A stretch of DNA of 64,000 bases from Kineosporia mesophila (GCF_021129235.1 NZ_JAJOMA010000008.1:62001-126000), one strand, 5' to 3'. Numbered from the stretch's first letter, positions 41,965-50,192 are shown. Notes: a model not told the origin generated them from the letters alone. A program made the numbers and translations.

Positions 41965-43101
41965 ATGATGAATTCTCTGACGGCCGAGCGCCACGACCAG
42001 GTGCTGGGCACCGGTCTGAACGTCCTGGTATTCAGGATGGCCGAAAGTCCCGCCTGCCGGCAGTTCCAGCCCGAACTCGACGACCTCGTCCGGCGCCGGC
42101 CGGAGATCGCGGTGTGGACGGTCGAGGCGATGAAGGAACGCGAGCTCTCCACGCGTCACCATCTGAAGGCCCTGCCGAGCATCGTCATCTACCGCGACGG
42201 GCTGCCCTGCCGGCGGTTCGCCGGGGGGATGGGGGCCGACGCGCTGTCCGAGGCGGTGGACGAGGTCTCCGTCGCCGACATGGCCGAGGAGCACCAGGAC
42301 TGGATGCTCTGGATGGCCGAGACCGGTGAGGCCGGTTCGCCGTACATCGAGGGCCCGCCCGCCGGGCCATCTGCCGAGCCGGATTTCGAGCCGTCTACCG
42401 AGCCGGATTTCGAGCCGAGCCGGCCCGCCGACATCGGTCGGCCTTTCGGGCGGATGATGCCCACGGTGCCCGGCCGGACGACCACGCCGATGACGCCGGG
42501 CGTCCCGACGAGTGCCGGCACCCCCCTGATCCAGCGCCGGAGCGCCGCGTTCAGCCCGATGCTCCCGTCCCTGTCCTCCCGTACGACACCGGCCGTACCC
42601 GGGCGAACGGATGACCCGGTTTCGGGTGGAAATCTGGAATCCCTCATGAATTCGGCCACGATCGCCTGGTACGCCGGGGATGCGGCTACCGCCATTCGTG
42701 ACTTCACTACTCTTCTCGAGATGGATCCGACATCGGAGCACGTCCTGAGTTCGCGAGGGCAGGTGCTGGCCGACAACGGAGGAGGCGTCACTGCTGTGAA
42801 AGACCTCGACCGGGCGATTGCCGGATCGATCGATGAATTCTCCGCGGCCTACGCGCGATCGGCCCGGGCCCTGGCCCTGGCGCAGAGCGGGCGGCACGAG
42901 GAGGCCGACATCGACATGGCCGAGGCGCTCTCAGTCACCCCGAACAGCGCGTGGGCGCACTTCCGTAAGGCCCGCATCCTGTTACTGCGCGGTGATCTCG
43001 CCGGCATGGACTCCTCGCTGCGCCGGGCCATGGAGACGGCCGAGCCGCCCCTGACCGAGCACCAGCGGGCGATGGCGCAGGCGCTGTTGCAGCTGAGCTA
43101 G
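41965..43101 (+). CDS. Thioredoxin-fold/TPR hybrid protein
   Basis: A 378-residue protein starting at ATG 41965 (or the next ATG). The first 110 residues resemble a thioredoxin fold (LNVLVFRMAESPACRQFQPE, HHLKALPSIVIYRDGLPCRR) but the CxxC is reduced to a lone Cys in SPACRQ, so redox exchange is unlikely. A Pro/Ser/Thr linker holds the duplicated phrase EPDFEPS. The last 150 residues are tetratricopeptide repeats (NSATIAWYAGDAATAIRDFT, ARALALAQSGRHEEADIDMA, AWAHFRKARILLLRGDLAGM). Similar thioredoxin-TPR proteins of the CnoX/YbbN type hold unfolded clients. Its stop lies in an 18-bp duplication shared with the TerC gene end. Confidence 0.72.
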   Translation: MMNSLTAERHDQVLGTGLNVLVFRMAESPACRQFQPELDDLVRRRPEIAVWTVEAMKERELSTRHHLKALPSIVIYRDGLPCRRFAGGMGADALSEAVDEVSVADMAEEHQDWMLWMAETGEAGSPYIEGPPAGPSAEPDFEPSTEPDFEPSRPADIGRPFGRMMPTVPGRTTTPMTPGVPTSAGTPLIQRRSAAFSPMLPSLSSRTTPAVPGRTDDPVSGGNLESLMNSATIAWYAGDAATAIRDFTTLLEMDPTSEHVLSSRGQVLADNGGGVTAVKDLDRAIAGSIDEFSAAYARSARALALAQSGRHEEADIDMAEALSVTPNSAWAHFRKARILLLRGDLAGMDSSLRRAMETAEPPLTEHQRAMAQALLQLS

Positions 43102-43127
43102 GGCTTGCGGCTGAGCTAGGGCTTGCG
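43092..43127. repeat. 18-bp perfect tandem duplication across two convergent stop codons
   Basis: GCTGAGCTAGGGCTTGCG occurs at 43092-43109 and again at 43110-43127. The first copy holds the TAG of the plus-strand gene and the second the TAG (CTA) of the TerC gene. Before the duplication, both genes could have ended on the same CTAG. Confidence 0.9.
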
Positions 43128-44081
43128 GGCGGACGCGGCCAGGCTGGCCACCGTGGTCACGACCAGCGTCCCGATGATGACCGTCAGGGACAGCCAGATC
43201 GGGATCTCGCCGCCGAAGGGTGCCCAGTCCGCCCAGTGGTACTCGTGCATGGCGTGCAGCACGAGCTTCACGCCGATGAAGGCCAGGATGAACGACAGGC
43301 CCAGCGACAGGTAGATGAGCTTCTGCAGCAGGCCTCCGATGAGGAAGTAGAGCTGGCGCAGACCCATCAGTGCGAAGACGTTGGCGGTGAAGACCAGGTA
43401 CGGCTCCTGGGTGAGGCCGTAGATGGCGGGGATCGAGTCGAGGGCGAAGAGCAGGTCGGTGCTGCCCAGGGCGATGATGACGAAGAGCATGGGCGTGATC
43501 AGCCGTCGTCCGTCCCGCACCACGGTCAGGGCCCGGCCCTCGAAGTCGTCGGTGGAGGGGAAACGCCGGTTGACGAAGCGCATGAGCGCGTTCTCGGTGA
43601 CCTCGTCCTCCTCGTCACCGTGGTCGCGGTAGTCGGCCACCAGCCGGGCCGCGGTGTAGACGAGGAACGCGCCGAAGATGAAGAAGACCCAGGAGAACCG
43701 GCTGATCGCGGCCGCGCCCACGGCGATGAAGACGGCCCGGAACACCAGGGCCAGGATGATGCCGATGGTCAGGGCGTACTGCTGGAGATGGCGGGGCACG
43801 CCCAGCTTCCCCATGATGATGAGGAAGATGAACAGGTTGTCGACCGACAGGCTGTACTCGGTCAGCCAGCCCGCGAAGAACTCGCCCGCGTAACCGCTTC
43901 CGCTGGTGGCCCAGACCCCCAGGCCGAAGACCACCGCCAGCGCCACGAACACCGTGACGGCGATACCGGCCTCGCGCATCGTCGGCTCGTGCACATTGCG
44001 CCCGATGACGAACACGTCGAGGCCCAGCACGGCGACCAGCACGACCGCCGTGATGACCCAGGTGTACAGGTGAACGTCCAC
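43116..44081 (-). CDS. TerC-family integral membrane protein
   Basis: A 321-residue membrane protein from GTG 44081 with about nine helices. The family signatures GWLTEYSLSVDNLFIFLIIM and IALGSTDLLFALDSIPAIYG hold the conserved acidic residues in membrane helices that TerC/Alx proteins use for metal handling. Members are linked to tellurite resistance and manganese export; recent work on the family favours loading of secreted metalloproteins with manganese. The upstream gap contains a GTACGAC palindrome but no yybP-ykoY-like element that I can see. Confidence 0.92.
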   Translation of the reverse strand: MDVHLYTWVITAVVLVAVLGLDVFVIGRNVHEPTMREAGIAVTVFVALAVVFGLGVWATSGSGYAGEFFAGWLTEYSLSVDNLFIFLIIMGKLGVPRHLQQYALTIGIILALVFRAVFIAVGAAAISRFSWVFFIFGAFLVYTAARLVADYRDHGDEEDEVTENALMRFVNRRFPSTDDFEGRALTVVRDGRRLITPMLFVIIALGSTDLLFALDSIPAIYGLTQEPYLVFTANVFALMGLRQLYFLIGGLLQKLIYLSLGLSFILAFIGVKLVLHAMHEYHWADWAPFGGEIPIWLSLTVIIGTLVVTTVASLAASARKP

Positions 44082-44130
44082 GAACGGGTCAATCGGCAGC
44101 CGGGGAGGCGGTCTTCACCCCGACGCGCCG

Positions 44131-44148
44131 GTACGACTTCCGTCGTAC
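44131..44148. promoter_or_regulatory. Candidate operator, GTACGAC palindrome (site 2)
   Basis: GTACGACTTCCGTCGTAC is a perfect 7-bp inverted repeat with a 4-bp spacer, placed between the divergent terC and Clp_N-like genes. The same core with longer arms occurs at 61207-61230 in front of a two-component/ABC operon. Confidence 0.55.
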
Positions 44149-44205
44149 GGCGGTGTAGACGGATGGGCGACGCGTCCGCGGGGCCTGCCGCAGCAGGATC
44201 AGGAC

Positions 44206-45192
44206 ATGACGACGACAGCCCGCGCACCCTTCCCCGGCAGCGACGAGTTCAACCAGATCTGGACCCGCGCCTTCATCCACGCCGACGAGACGGTCGGCAC
44301 CCACCACCTGCTGCGCGGCATGATGCACACGCCGCCGGTGCGCGATGCGCTGGACGCCTACGACGTCACCGTTCCGATTCTGCGCGGCCGGGTGCAGCTG
44401 GAGTCGGACGAGACCGGTGACAGGGGGCGGATGCTGGCCGTCACGGTGAAACCGACGCAGTTCTCCAGCGCGGCGGCGGCCGCCCTCGACCGGGCCCAGG
44501 ACAGCCCCTCGGTGACGGGCCGGGCCGATCGAGGCCCGGTGGACGTGCTGCTGGCGATCCTCGGGGACTCGCAGTGCCGGGCCACGGGCATCCTCGCCGA
44601 GTGCGGCGTCGATATCGCCGAACTGCGCGAGGTCCTGCGCGAAGGACGGGTGCCGGCCCGCCACGAGCGACTGCCCGCCTCGCTGCACCGGACCCGCGAC
44701 GCCCTGATCGGCCGGGTCCGCTACCAGCCGCAGGGCCGGGGCGTGACGGGCTGGCTGCGGAAGGTCGCACTGCACCTGACCGACCGGAACCTGGCTGCCG
44801 AGCCGGTGTTCTGGGTCCGGCTGGAGGCCGACGAGCTGGCCCGCGAGAACGGTCGCCGGATGAGCTCCGACGACGTGCTGCTGGCCCTGCTCACCACTCA
44901 CCAGGTGGCCCTGGCCTACCCGCACCTGGTGGGTGGTGAGCAGCACCGGTACGGCGGCGGTCAGGCGCTGCTCGCCGCCGGGCTCGACCACGAACGTGTG
45001 CGCGACACGATGGCCGTCACCGACCTGGGTCGCGACGCCGTGCCGCCGCCGTCCACCTTCGGCGACTGGCCGCAGGACACCCGTCAGGTGCTGGAGCGCC
45101 TGGTTCGGGTGGAGGGCAACCGCAGTGCCCGGCTGCTGAAGGTCCTCGGCAGCCCTCTAGTTCCGGACGACACCGAGCCGGTGTGCGATTAG
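44206..45192 (+). CDS. Clp_N-like repeat protein without ATPase domain (paralogue B)
   Basis: A 328-residue soluble protein with the same plan as the gene at 37966-38958. Matching blocks are FIHADETVGTHHLLRGMMH, SSAAAAALDRAQ with PVDVLLAILGDSQCRATGIL, then VFWVRLEADELARENGRR and SSDDVLLALLTTHQVALAYP, and a C-terminal GNRSARLLKVLG. No AAA+ motifs or membrane helices are present. The conserved VWVRLEA/VFWVRLEA and LLALLTT blocks shared with paralogue A define a family I cannot name. Its last 36 bases overlap the opposing response-regulator gene. Confidence 0.7.
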   Translation: MTTTARAPFPGSDEFNQIWTRAFIHADETVGTHHLLRGMMHTPPVRDALDAYDVTVPILRGRVQLESDETGDRGRMLAVTVKPTQFSSAAAAALDRAQDSPSVTGRADRGPVDVLLAILGDSQCRATGILAECGVDIAELREVLREGRVPARHERLPASLHRTRDALIGRVRYQPQGRGVTGWLRKVALHLTDRNLAAEPVFWVRLEADELARENGRRMSSDDVLLALLTTHQVALAYPHLVGGEQHRYGGGQALLAAGLDHERVRDTMAVTDLGRDAVPPPSTFGDWPQDTRQVLERLVRVEGNRSARLLKVLGSPLVPDDTEPVCD

Positions 45193-45858
45193 GGCCGCCT
45201 GCACCCGGTTCTCACACCCCAGCTTGGTCAGCACCCGGCTCACATGGGTCTTCACCGTGGCCTCGCTGATCCACAGCTGTGTGCTGATCGCGGCGTTCGA
45301 GAGGCCCTGCGCCACGAGCACCAGCACTTCGCGCTCGCGGGCGCTGAGCTCCTTCAGGCCCTTCTCGGCGAACTCGGGCAGCTCGATGCCGGGAGCCGGT
45401 GAGGCTGCCGGGGATGCCGCCGGCGCCGGGGCGTTCAGGCCGTCGAGCAGCTGACGGGTGACCGCGGGGGAGAGGAACGCGTCCCCGTTCGCCGCCGCCC
45501 GCACGGCCCGGGCCAGGTCTTCCGCCGCCGCGTCCTTCAGCAGGAACCCGGCCGCCCCACCGGCCAGCGCCCGGGTCACGTAGTCGCTCTCGCCGAACGT
45601 GGTGAGGATGATGACCACCGCCTCCGGCCAGCTCTCCCGCAGCCGGATCAGGGCGGTCAGGCCGTCGGTGCCGGGCATCTGCACGTCCATGAGCACCACG
45701 TCGGGCCGGTGCTCGAGCGCCTTCTCGACCGCCTCGGCGCCGTCACCGGCCTCCCAGGCGACGTCGATGCCCTCCACCATCGACAGCACGAACCGGATCC
45801 CGCCGCGCACCAGGGCGTCGTCGTCCGCGATCAAGACCCGTACCGGTGCGTCCGTCAT
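45157..45858 (-). CDS. NarL/LuxR-family response regulator
   Basis: A 233-residue regulator. The receiver domain has the acidic pair in LIADDDALVRG, phospho-acceptor Asp58 (VVLMDVQMPGTDG) and the switch Lys in GFLLKDAAAEDL. An Ala/Pro linker leads to a LuxR helix-turn-helix (KELSAREREVLVLVAQGLSN and TVKTHVSRVLTKLG). It starts one base inside the stop of the cognate kinase gene, so the two form an operon. Targets are unknown. Confidence 0.94.
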   Translation of the reverse strand: MTDAPVRVLIADDDALVRGGIRFVLSMVEGIDVAWEAGDGAEAVEKALEHRPDVVLMDVQMPGTDGLTALIRLRESWPEAVVIILTTFGESDYVTRALAGGAAGFLLKDAAAEDLARAVRAAANGDAFLSPAVTRQLLDGLNAPAPAASPAASPAPGIELPEFAEKGLKELSAREREVLVLVAQGLSNAAISTQLWISEATVKTHVSRVLTKLGCENRVQAALIAHRLGVVRN

Positions 45859-47468
45859 CAGGTTCCCTCCGTGCGTACCCGCTGCTTGCTCACGAGAATG
45901 TCATCCTTGAAACAGAATTCGTAGTTGATCTGATAGTTCTCGTAATCCGGCTGCTCGGAGAGGTCGCCCGCGTAGGTCTCGCAGCGCTCCCCGTTCTCGT
46001 TGACCCGCGCCGACACCTTCTGGTCGTCGGTCAGCAGATGCCGCAACCGATCCTGGTCGTCACCCACCCGGATCGACCGGTACACCCCGACGTCCACCGG
46101 CATCGCCGCCGGAATCGTCGCCACCGCCCCGATGCACGAGCCCAGCGACAGCACCAGGGCCGCGATCACCGCGACCAGGCCGATCCGCTGCCGCCGGCTG
46201 CTGCGCTTGATGTCCTGCGGGAAGTCACCGGCCTCGGCCGCCCTCACCGGCGTCGGCACATCGGCCCCGTAGGGGAGCATCGCGCCCAGCCGGAAGCCAC
46301 CGGCGTCCATAGGCCCATGGGACAACACGCCACCCGCCAGCCGGACGCGTTCGGCGAGCCCCAGCAGCCCCTGCCCGCTGCTCGGCCCGAAGTGCGGCCG
46401 CCCGTCGAGATTGCGGACCTCGACGAACAGCGCGTCGTCCTCGTACCGCACCTCGACCCGAACTGCCGCCCCACCGGCGTGTTTCAGGGCATTCGTGAGC
46501 CCTTCCTGCACCACCCGGAACGCGGCGTGCTCGGCCAGCAGCGTCAGCGGGCGGGGCTCACCCACGCGCACCAGCTCGATCGGGGTACCGGTCTGCCGCG
46601 CGGCCGTGACCGTCTGCTCGACCTCACCCAGTGTGCGGGCGCCGCCGGTGACCGTCTCGTCCTGGTGCAGCACCTTGAGAATCTGCCGCAGTTCGCCCAT
46701 CGCCTGGGCCGAGGTGTCGCGCAGGAGCCCAACGGCTTTCGTGCTTGAGGACGTCTGCCCGCTCGCTTGCGGGGGTGGCTCGCTCTGGGCCAGGCCCCCT
46801 GCGTACAGGGAGATCAGGGTGAGGCGGTGGCCGAGGGAGTCGTGCAGCTCGGCGGCGATCCGGTTGCGCTCGCGGGCCTGGGCCTGGCCGGCCACGAGAA
46901 GTCTTTCCTGGTGCAGTTCGAGGTTGCGCTGGTGCATGGTCATGACGAGCAGGCGGCGCTGGGCGATCATCGCGGCGATCGCCCCCGGCAGCACGGCGAA
47001 CGAGGCGAAGGCGGTGACCGCGATGAGCACCGCGCCGACCCGGCCGAGCCCCTGACCCCCGGGCTGGACCAGGATCCCGGCCAGGCAGCAGGCCAGCGTG
47101 ACCAGGTAGCCCCCGACGACGGCCAGGGGTTTCTTGGCCCGGTAGCCGGTGGAGGCGCTCAGCACGGTGATGAGCAACGTGGTGCCGCCGGCCGGGATGC
47201 TCGCGAGGGAGCCCAGGACCAGCGCGGTGACAGGACGGATGAGGCGCAGCGGAACCAGGACCAGGCAGGCCAGCCCGGCACCGATCGCGGCCAGCCACTG
47301 GGCCCCGGTCGGCGTCCCGCCGGGGCTCCAGATGATGACGGCGCTGAAGTTGGCGGCGCTGCAGAACAGCATCAGGACGCACTCGTACACGACCCGGCCG
47401 GCGCTCGCCCCGCGAACCGCCTTCCACCAGGTCGCCAGGGTCCGGGTCGCGGCTCTCAGGGCTGTCAT
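45858..47468 (-). CDS. Histidine kinase (HisKA_3/NarL type) with C-terminal extracytoplasmic domain
   Basis: A 536-residue kinase, paralogue of the orphan at 28315-29946. Five to six helices occupy residues 30-165. The H box RNRIAAELHDSLGHRLTLIS puts the phospho-histidine at 209, and HATPase_c follows (RVVQEGLTNALKHAGG, GLLGLAERVRLAGGVLSHG). After that come a further helix (GLVAVIAALVLSLGSCIGA) and an outside domain of about 80 residues with a Cys pair (SIRVGDDQDRLRHLLT, GERCETYAGD, INYEFCFKDD). The sensor is thus likely at the C-terminus, unlike most kinases. It is co-transcribed with the response regulator. Confidence 0.92.
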   Translation of the reverse strand: MTALRAATRTLATWWKAVRGASAGRVVYECVLMLFCSAANFSAVIIWSPGGTPTGAQWLAAIGAGLACLVLVPLRLIRPVTALVLGSLASIPAGGTTLLITVLSASTGYRAKKPLAVVGGYLVTLACCLAGILVQPGGQGLGRVGAVLIAVTAFASFAVLPGAIAAMIAQRRLLVMTMHQRNLELHQERLLVAGQAQARERNRIAAELHDSLGHRLTLISLYAGGLAQSEPPPQASGQTSSSTKAVGLLRDTSAQAMGELRQILKVLHQDETVTGGARTLGEVEQTVTAARQTGTPIELVRVGEPRPLTLLAEHAAFRVVQEGLTNALKHAGGAAVRVEVRYEDDALFVEVRNLDGRPHFGPSSGQGLLGLAERVRLAGGVLSHGPMDAGGFRLGAMLPYGADVPTPVRAAEAGDFPQDIKRSSRRQRIGLVAVIAALVLSLGSCIGAVATIPAAMPVDVGVYRSIRVGDDQDRLRHLLTDDQKVSARVNENGERCETYAGDLSEQPDYENYQINYEFCFKDDILVSKQRVRTEGT

Positions 47469-47805
47469 CGCAGCACGAGCCTAGGGCATGGGGGCAGCTC
47501 GCCGGGTGCCCCAAAGTGCTTTCCCAGAATCACCTTCCGTGATGAAGGCGGTGGATTGCGTAACGGTCGACCGGGGGCACGGCGCCCTAACACCCCCTCC
47601 TTCGTGATCATGCAAAACCTCCCCGGAGTTCTAGAACTCTTGCGCTCACAGTTCTAGAACTCCGGGGAGGTTCTGCATGATCACGGCAGGGGTGTCGGGG
47701 TTGTTGCGGCCGGGTGGAGGAGGCGTGCCCGGTGGTTCACACCAGCCCGGCGGAACAGTCCTCGACCGGCGCCGGGTGCCGGTTCTCGGGGGCAGTGGGG
47801 CCGGC
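47469..47805. other. Intergenic region holding one 83-bp palindrome
   Basis: No gene is seen between the kinase start and the end of the BrkB-like gene. Apart from the palindrome at 47601-47683 and the likely kinase promoter near 47480-47560, I find nothing distinct. Confidence 0.4.
47601..47683. repeat. 83-bp intergenic palindrome, near-perfect copy
   Basis: Arms 47601-47636 and 47648-47683 (36 bases each) flank an 11-base loop. One mismatch exists: the right arm has TTCTGC where the others have TTTTGC. The left arm is identical to that at 27202, while the loop sequence (CTTGCGCTCAC) is unrelated, showing that the arms but not the loop are conserved. Confidence 0.9.
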
Positions 47806-48651
47806 TCAGGAAGATTCGGTCAGCATCGCGTGAATCGACCAGGTCAGGGCGTAGCCCACGCAGACCACGGCGTGCAGCACCCAGAGCCAGAGCAGCAGCC
47901 CGGTCGTGACGCCGACGATGGTCAGGCCGCCGAAGGGCCGGCCGAGATCGACGGGCAGGGCCAGGAACAGGGTGAAGCCCTGGAGGAAGCCGGAGATGAA
48001 GGCCGCGGTCACCACGGCCGAGATCCAGGCGGCCCTCCAGCTCGGCCGTCCCGGGGCCACCACCCGGAACATCCAGGCCAGCGGTGCCCAGAGGATCACC
48101 CAGACCAGGTTCAGCCCGAGGTAGGAGGCCACGGCGACCCCGGCCAGGCCGTTCTCGGTCTCCAGGTTCTCCACGGTCGGGGTGACCACCAGCAGGGCCA
48201 GCAGCATGAGCGGGGCCAGGCCGAGCAGCGGCAGCGTGAGGATGCGGGCCCGGATCGAGGGTGGGGGAGCGGAGCGGTGCTCGGCCGGCATCAGCCGGGC
48301 CAGCGCCTTTCCCAGCCCCCGCCCGTACGCCGAGGCCATGAACACGGCGAGCAGCACGGACGGCACCGACAACGACAGCCCGGCGTCGAACAGCGCCACC
48401 ACCCAGCGGTCGGCGCCCTGCTGGGCAGGGATCGCCGAGGCCAGGTCGGCAGCGTGCTCGGCGATCAGGTCGCGGCCGAACAGCAGCCCGGCCGAGGCGA
48501 TGGCGACGAGCAGGGTGGGCACCGCGGCCAGCGCCCCGTACAGCGCGGCCCCCGACGACAGCAGGGCGGTGTCGGTGCCGGTCAGGAGCACGCGCGTCCC
48601 CGCCACCGCCCGGGTCACCGCGGATCGAACTCGTGACCACCGGGTAAGCAC
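47806..48651 (-). CDS. YihY/BrkB-family inner membrane protein
   Basis: A protein of about 281 residues from GTG 48651; the frame stays open further upstream into the palindromes but those codons are not protein-like. Six hydrophobic segments are visible (ALYGALAAVPTLLVAIASAG, LSVPSVLLAVFMASAYGRG, LLGLAPLMLLALLVV, YLGLNLVWVILWAPLAW, GLTIVGVTTGLLLWLWVLH). This is the YihY/BrkB pattern of about 280-300 residues, including the pair of small-residue-rich first helices. The molecular role of the family is not settled. The gene is divergent from the NYN-like gene. Confidence 0.8.
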   Translation of the reverse strand: MLTRWSRVRSAVTRAVAGTRVLLTGTDTALLSSGAALYGALAAVPTLLVAIASAGLLFGRDLIAEHAADLASAIPAQQGADRWVVALFDAGLSLSVPSVLLAVFMASAYGRGLGKALARLMPAEHRSAPPPSIRARILTLPLLGLAPLMLLALLVVTPTVENLETENGLAGVAVASYLGLNLVWVILWAPLAWMFRVVAPGRPSWRAAWISAVVTAAFISGFLQGFTLFLALPVDLGRPFGGLTIVGVTTGLLLWLWVLHAVVCVGYALTWSIHAMLTESS

Positions 48652-48708
48652 CGGCTCAGCATCACGTAAGCAGCAAACATCGGCACGCCAAGACCCCCAC
48701 CCCTCGTC

Positions 48709-48771
48709 CGTGATCATGCAAACCTTCCCCGGCGCTCCAGGGGATGAGAGCTCCGGAACACCGGGGGAAGG
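48709..48771. repeat. Decayed copy of the intergenic palindrome
   Basis: The left half starts CGTGATCATGCAAACC and TTCCCCGG like the intact copies. The right half keeps only CCGGGGGAAGG and has lost the TTTGCATGATCACG end. It lies 13 bases from an intact copy at 48784. Confidence 0.65.
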
Positions 48772-48783
48772 CCCCCCTTTGTT

Positions 48784-48866
48784 CGTGATCATGCAAAACC
48801 TCCCCGGAGTTCTAGAACTGTGGCCGCGAGAGTTCTAGAACTCCGGGGAGGTTTTGCATGATCACG
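48784..48866. repeat. 83-bp intergenic palindrome, intact copy between divergent genes
   Basis: Perfect 36-base arms (48784-48819 and 48831-48866) flank an 11-base loop, GTGGCCGCGAG. GTT precedes the left arm as in the variant at 23235. This copy lies upstream of two divergent genes, so it cannot be serving as a terminator for either. Confidence 0.9.
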
Positions 48867-48982
48867 GAAGGTTTGTGGGGGTCTTTGGGGCCGGTGGGGG
48901 AGGTGGGGGCTGGACTTTCTGCTGGAGGGGTTTGGTCTGGCATCGTCAGTTCGTGGGGAAATCAACGGGGTACGACGGGGCT

Positions 48983-49648
48983 GTGTTGTTGCTCGACCTG
49001 GAGAGCTGTCTGGGGGTCCAGCCGAAACTGCAGACCGTGCGCACGAAGGTGCCGGCCCTGATGGCGGCCGCGCAGCCGGTGGAGAGAGTGGTGGCGGCCT
49101 GTGCGGGGTCGCGCATCGAGCTGGACCGGCGGGCCGAGCTGATCAGACTCGGCGTCGATCTGCATCTGGTGGGTGACGAGCGCGACGCCGCCGACATCGC
49201 GCTGCTCCAGGTCGCCGAGGCCTGGGCGGGGAAGGGGTGCAGACGGTTCGTGGTCGCGTCGTCCGACGGGCGCTTCGCCCGGCTCGCTCAGTTCGGGAGG
49301 CTGGAGGTGCTGGTCTGGGAGAGCAAGAGTCCTCCGCTGAGCACGGTGCTGAAGGCGGCCGGGCAGGTGCGCCGGGTGCCGGTGCCCGGCGCGCGGATCC
49401 CGGCGCAGTCCTCGCCCGGGACGTCGGCGCGCCAGCCTCTGCTCACGGTCGTGCCCGACCGCCCACATACTCCGCACGCCCCGCACACCGCGGCGGCCGA
49501 GGCGCGGTCGCGACCGGGCGTCACCCCGCGGGTACTGGCCGGCTGGAGCTCGAAGGCCGCCGTCACCTTTGCGGCCGGGGTGCTCTTCGGCGCCGGTTGG
49601 GCTTTCGGCTCGGCCGTCATGAACAGGGCTGTCAACAGGGGGATTTAG
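48983..49648 (+). CDS. NYN/PIN-like domain protein with C-terminal membrane helix
   Basis: A 221-residue protein from GTG 48983. The first 130 residues look like a NYN-type nuclease fold: an early acidic strand LLLDLESCLG, the pair DERDAADIALLQVAEAWAG and a final VVASSDGRFARLA, which would supply the metal-binding aspartates. A Pro/Ala-rich linker (about 135-185) leads to one hydrophobic segment (AAVTFAAGVLFGAGWAFGSA) and a basic tail, so the protein is probably membrane-tethered with the nuclease-like domain inside. Family assignment is by pattern. A large hairpin terminator follows. Confidence 0.6.
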   Translation: MLLLDLESCLGVQPKLQTVRTKVPALMAAAQPVERVVAACAGSRIELDRRAELIRLGVDLHLVGDERDAADIALLQVAEAWAGKGCRRFVVASSDGRFARLAQFGRLEVLVWESKSPPLSTVLKAAGQVRRVPVPGARIPAQSSPGTSARQPLLTVVPDRPHTPHAPHTAAAEARSRPGVTPRVLAGWSSKAAVTFAAGVLFGAGWAFGSAVMNRAVNRGI

Positions 49649-49667
49649 GCAGGATTTGAGGCGAGGT

Positions 49668-49726
49668 GGTGCGCGCCCGGTCCCCGAGGGGGCCACCCCC
49701 ACGGGGGCCCGAACCGGGCGCGCACC
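49668..49726 (+). terminator. Long hairpin terminator after the NYN-like gene
   Basis: GGTGCGCGCCCGGT (49668-49681) and ACCGGGCGCGCACC (49713-49726) are perfect 14-base arms, and the interior folds further (GGGGGCC with GGGGGCCC partners). It begins 20 bases after the stop. Confidence 0.75.
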
Positions 49727-50028
49727 TGCACCGCGACCGCGACAGAGGGATGTCTGCCGGCCCCGATGCCTTCCAGCCGCGGCGAACTCCATAGGTGGGG
49801 AGTCGCACCACGGCGATTCTGGCCGCACTCTCAGTGGACCGCGCCCCGGGCCCGTAGCCAATCGCCCCGAAGCGGACACCCCGTTTGTCTCCATGATCCA
49901 CGTGCCGTGCCACCTCGTCCTCAATTCTCGTTGTTGCAGGTCAGGGGCGTGTTCGGGGCCGGGCCGAAAAAAATTCCGGGGGAGGGGCAACCTTTCGGCC
50001 CCGCCGACTGACTAAGGGGACGTCAGAA

Positions 50029-50138
50029 GCGCGGGGCGCCGGTGAGTACGGCGGTTCCCAGGACCTGTTCAGGGCAGGTTCTCAGGAACACGATTCAGGC
50101 CTGTTCAGGGCAGACCTGATGACTCACCGGCCCCGCGC
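50029..50138 (+). ncRNA. Candidate structured leader (three-way junction) upstream of pectate lyase
   Basis: A closing stem pairs GCGCGGGG-CG-CCGGTGAGT (50029-50047) with ACTCACCGG and CCCCGCGC (50122-50138): 17 pairs and a 2-base bulge. Inside are two hairpins with the same 7-base loop TTCAGGG: one from GTTCC...ACCTG to CAGGT...GGAAC (50054-50089), the other CAGGCCTG to CAGACCTG (50096-50118). The repeated loop and enclosing stem suggest an RNA sensor or protein-binding leader. I cannot match it to a known riboswitch class. It ends 54 bases before the ATG. Confidence 0.5.
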
Positions 50139-50192
50139 GGACACTCCTTTGGTGCCTCGGATGCATCACCCCTCTGCCCAGGAAAGGGAGCT

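Larger units (their letters stand above)
49649..50192. other. 544-bp intergenic region with terminator and structured leader
   Basis: No open frame looks coding. It contains the terminator at 49668, an A-run with purine-rich sequence near 49965-49990, and the three-helix RNA-like structure at 50029-50138 ahead of the pectate lyase. The middle part (49730-49960) shows nothing I can name. Confidence 0.5.
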
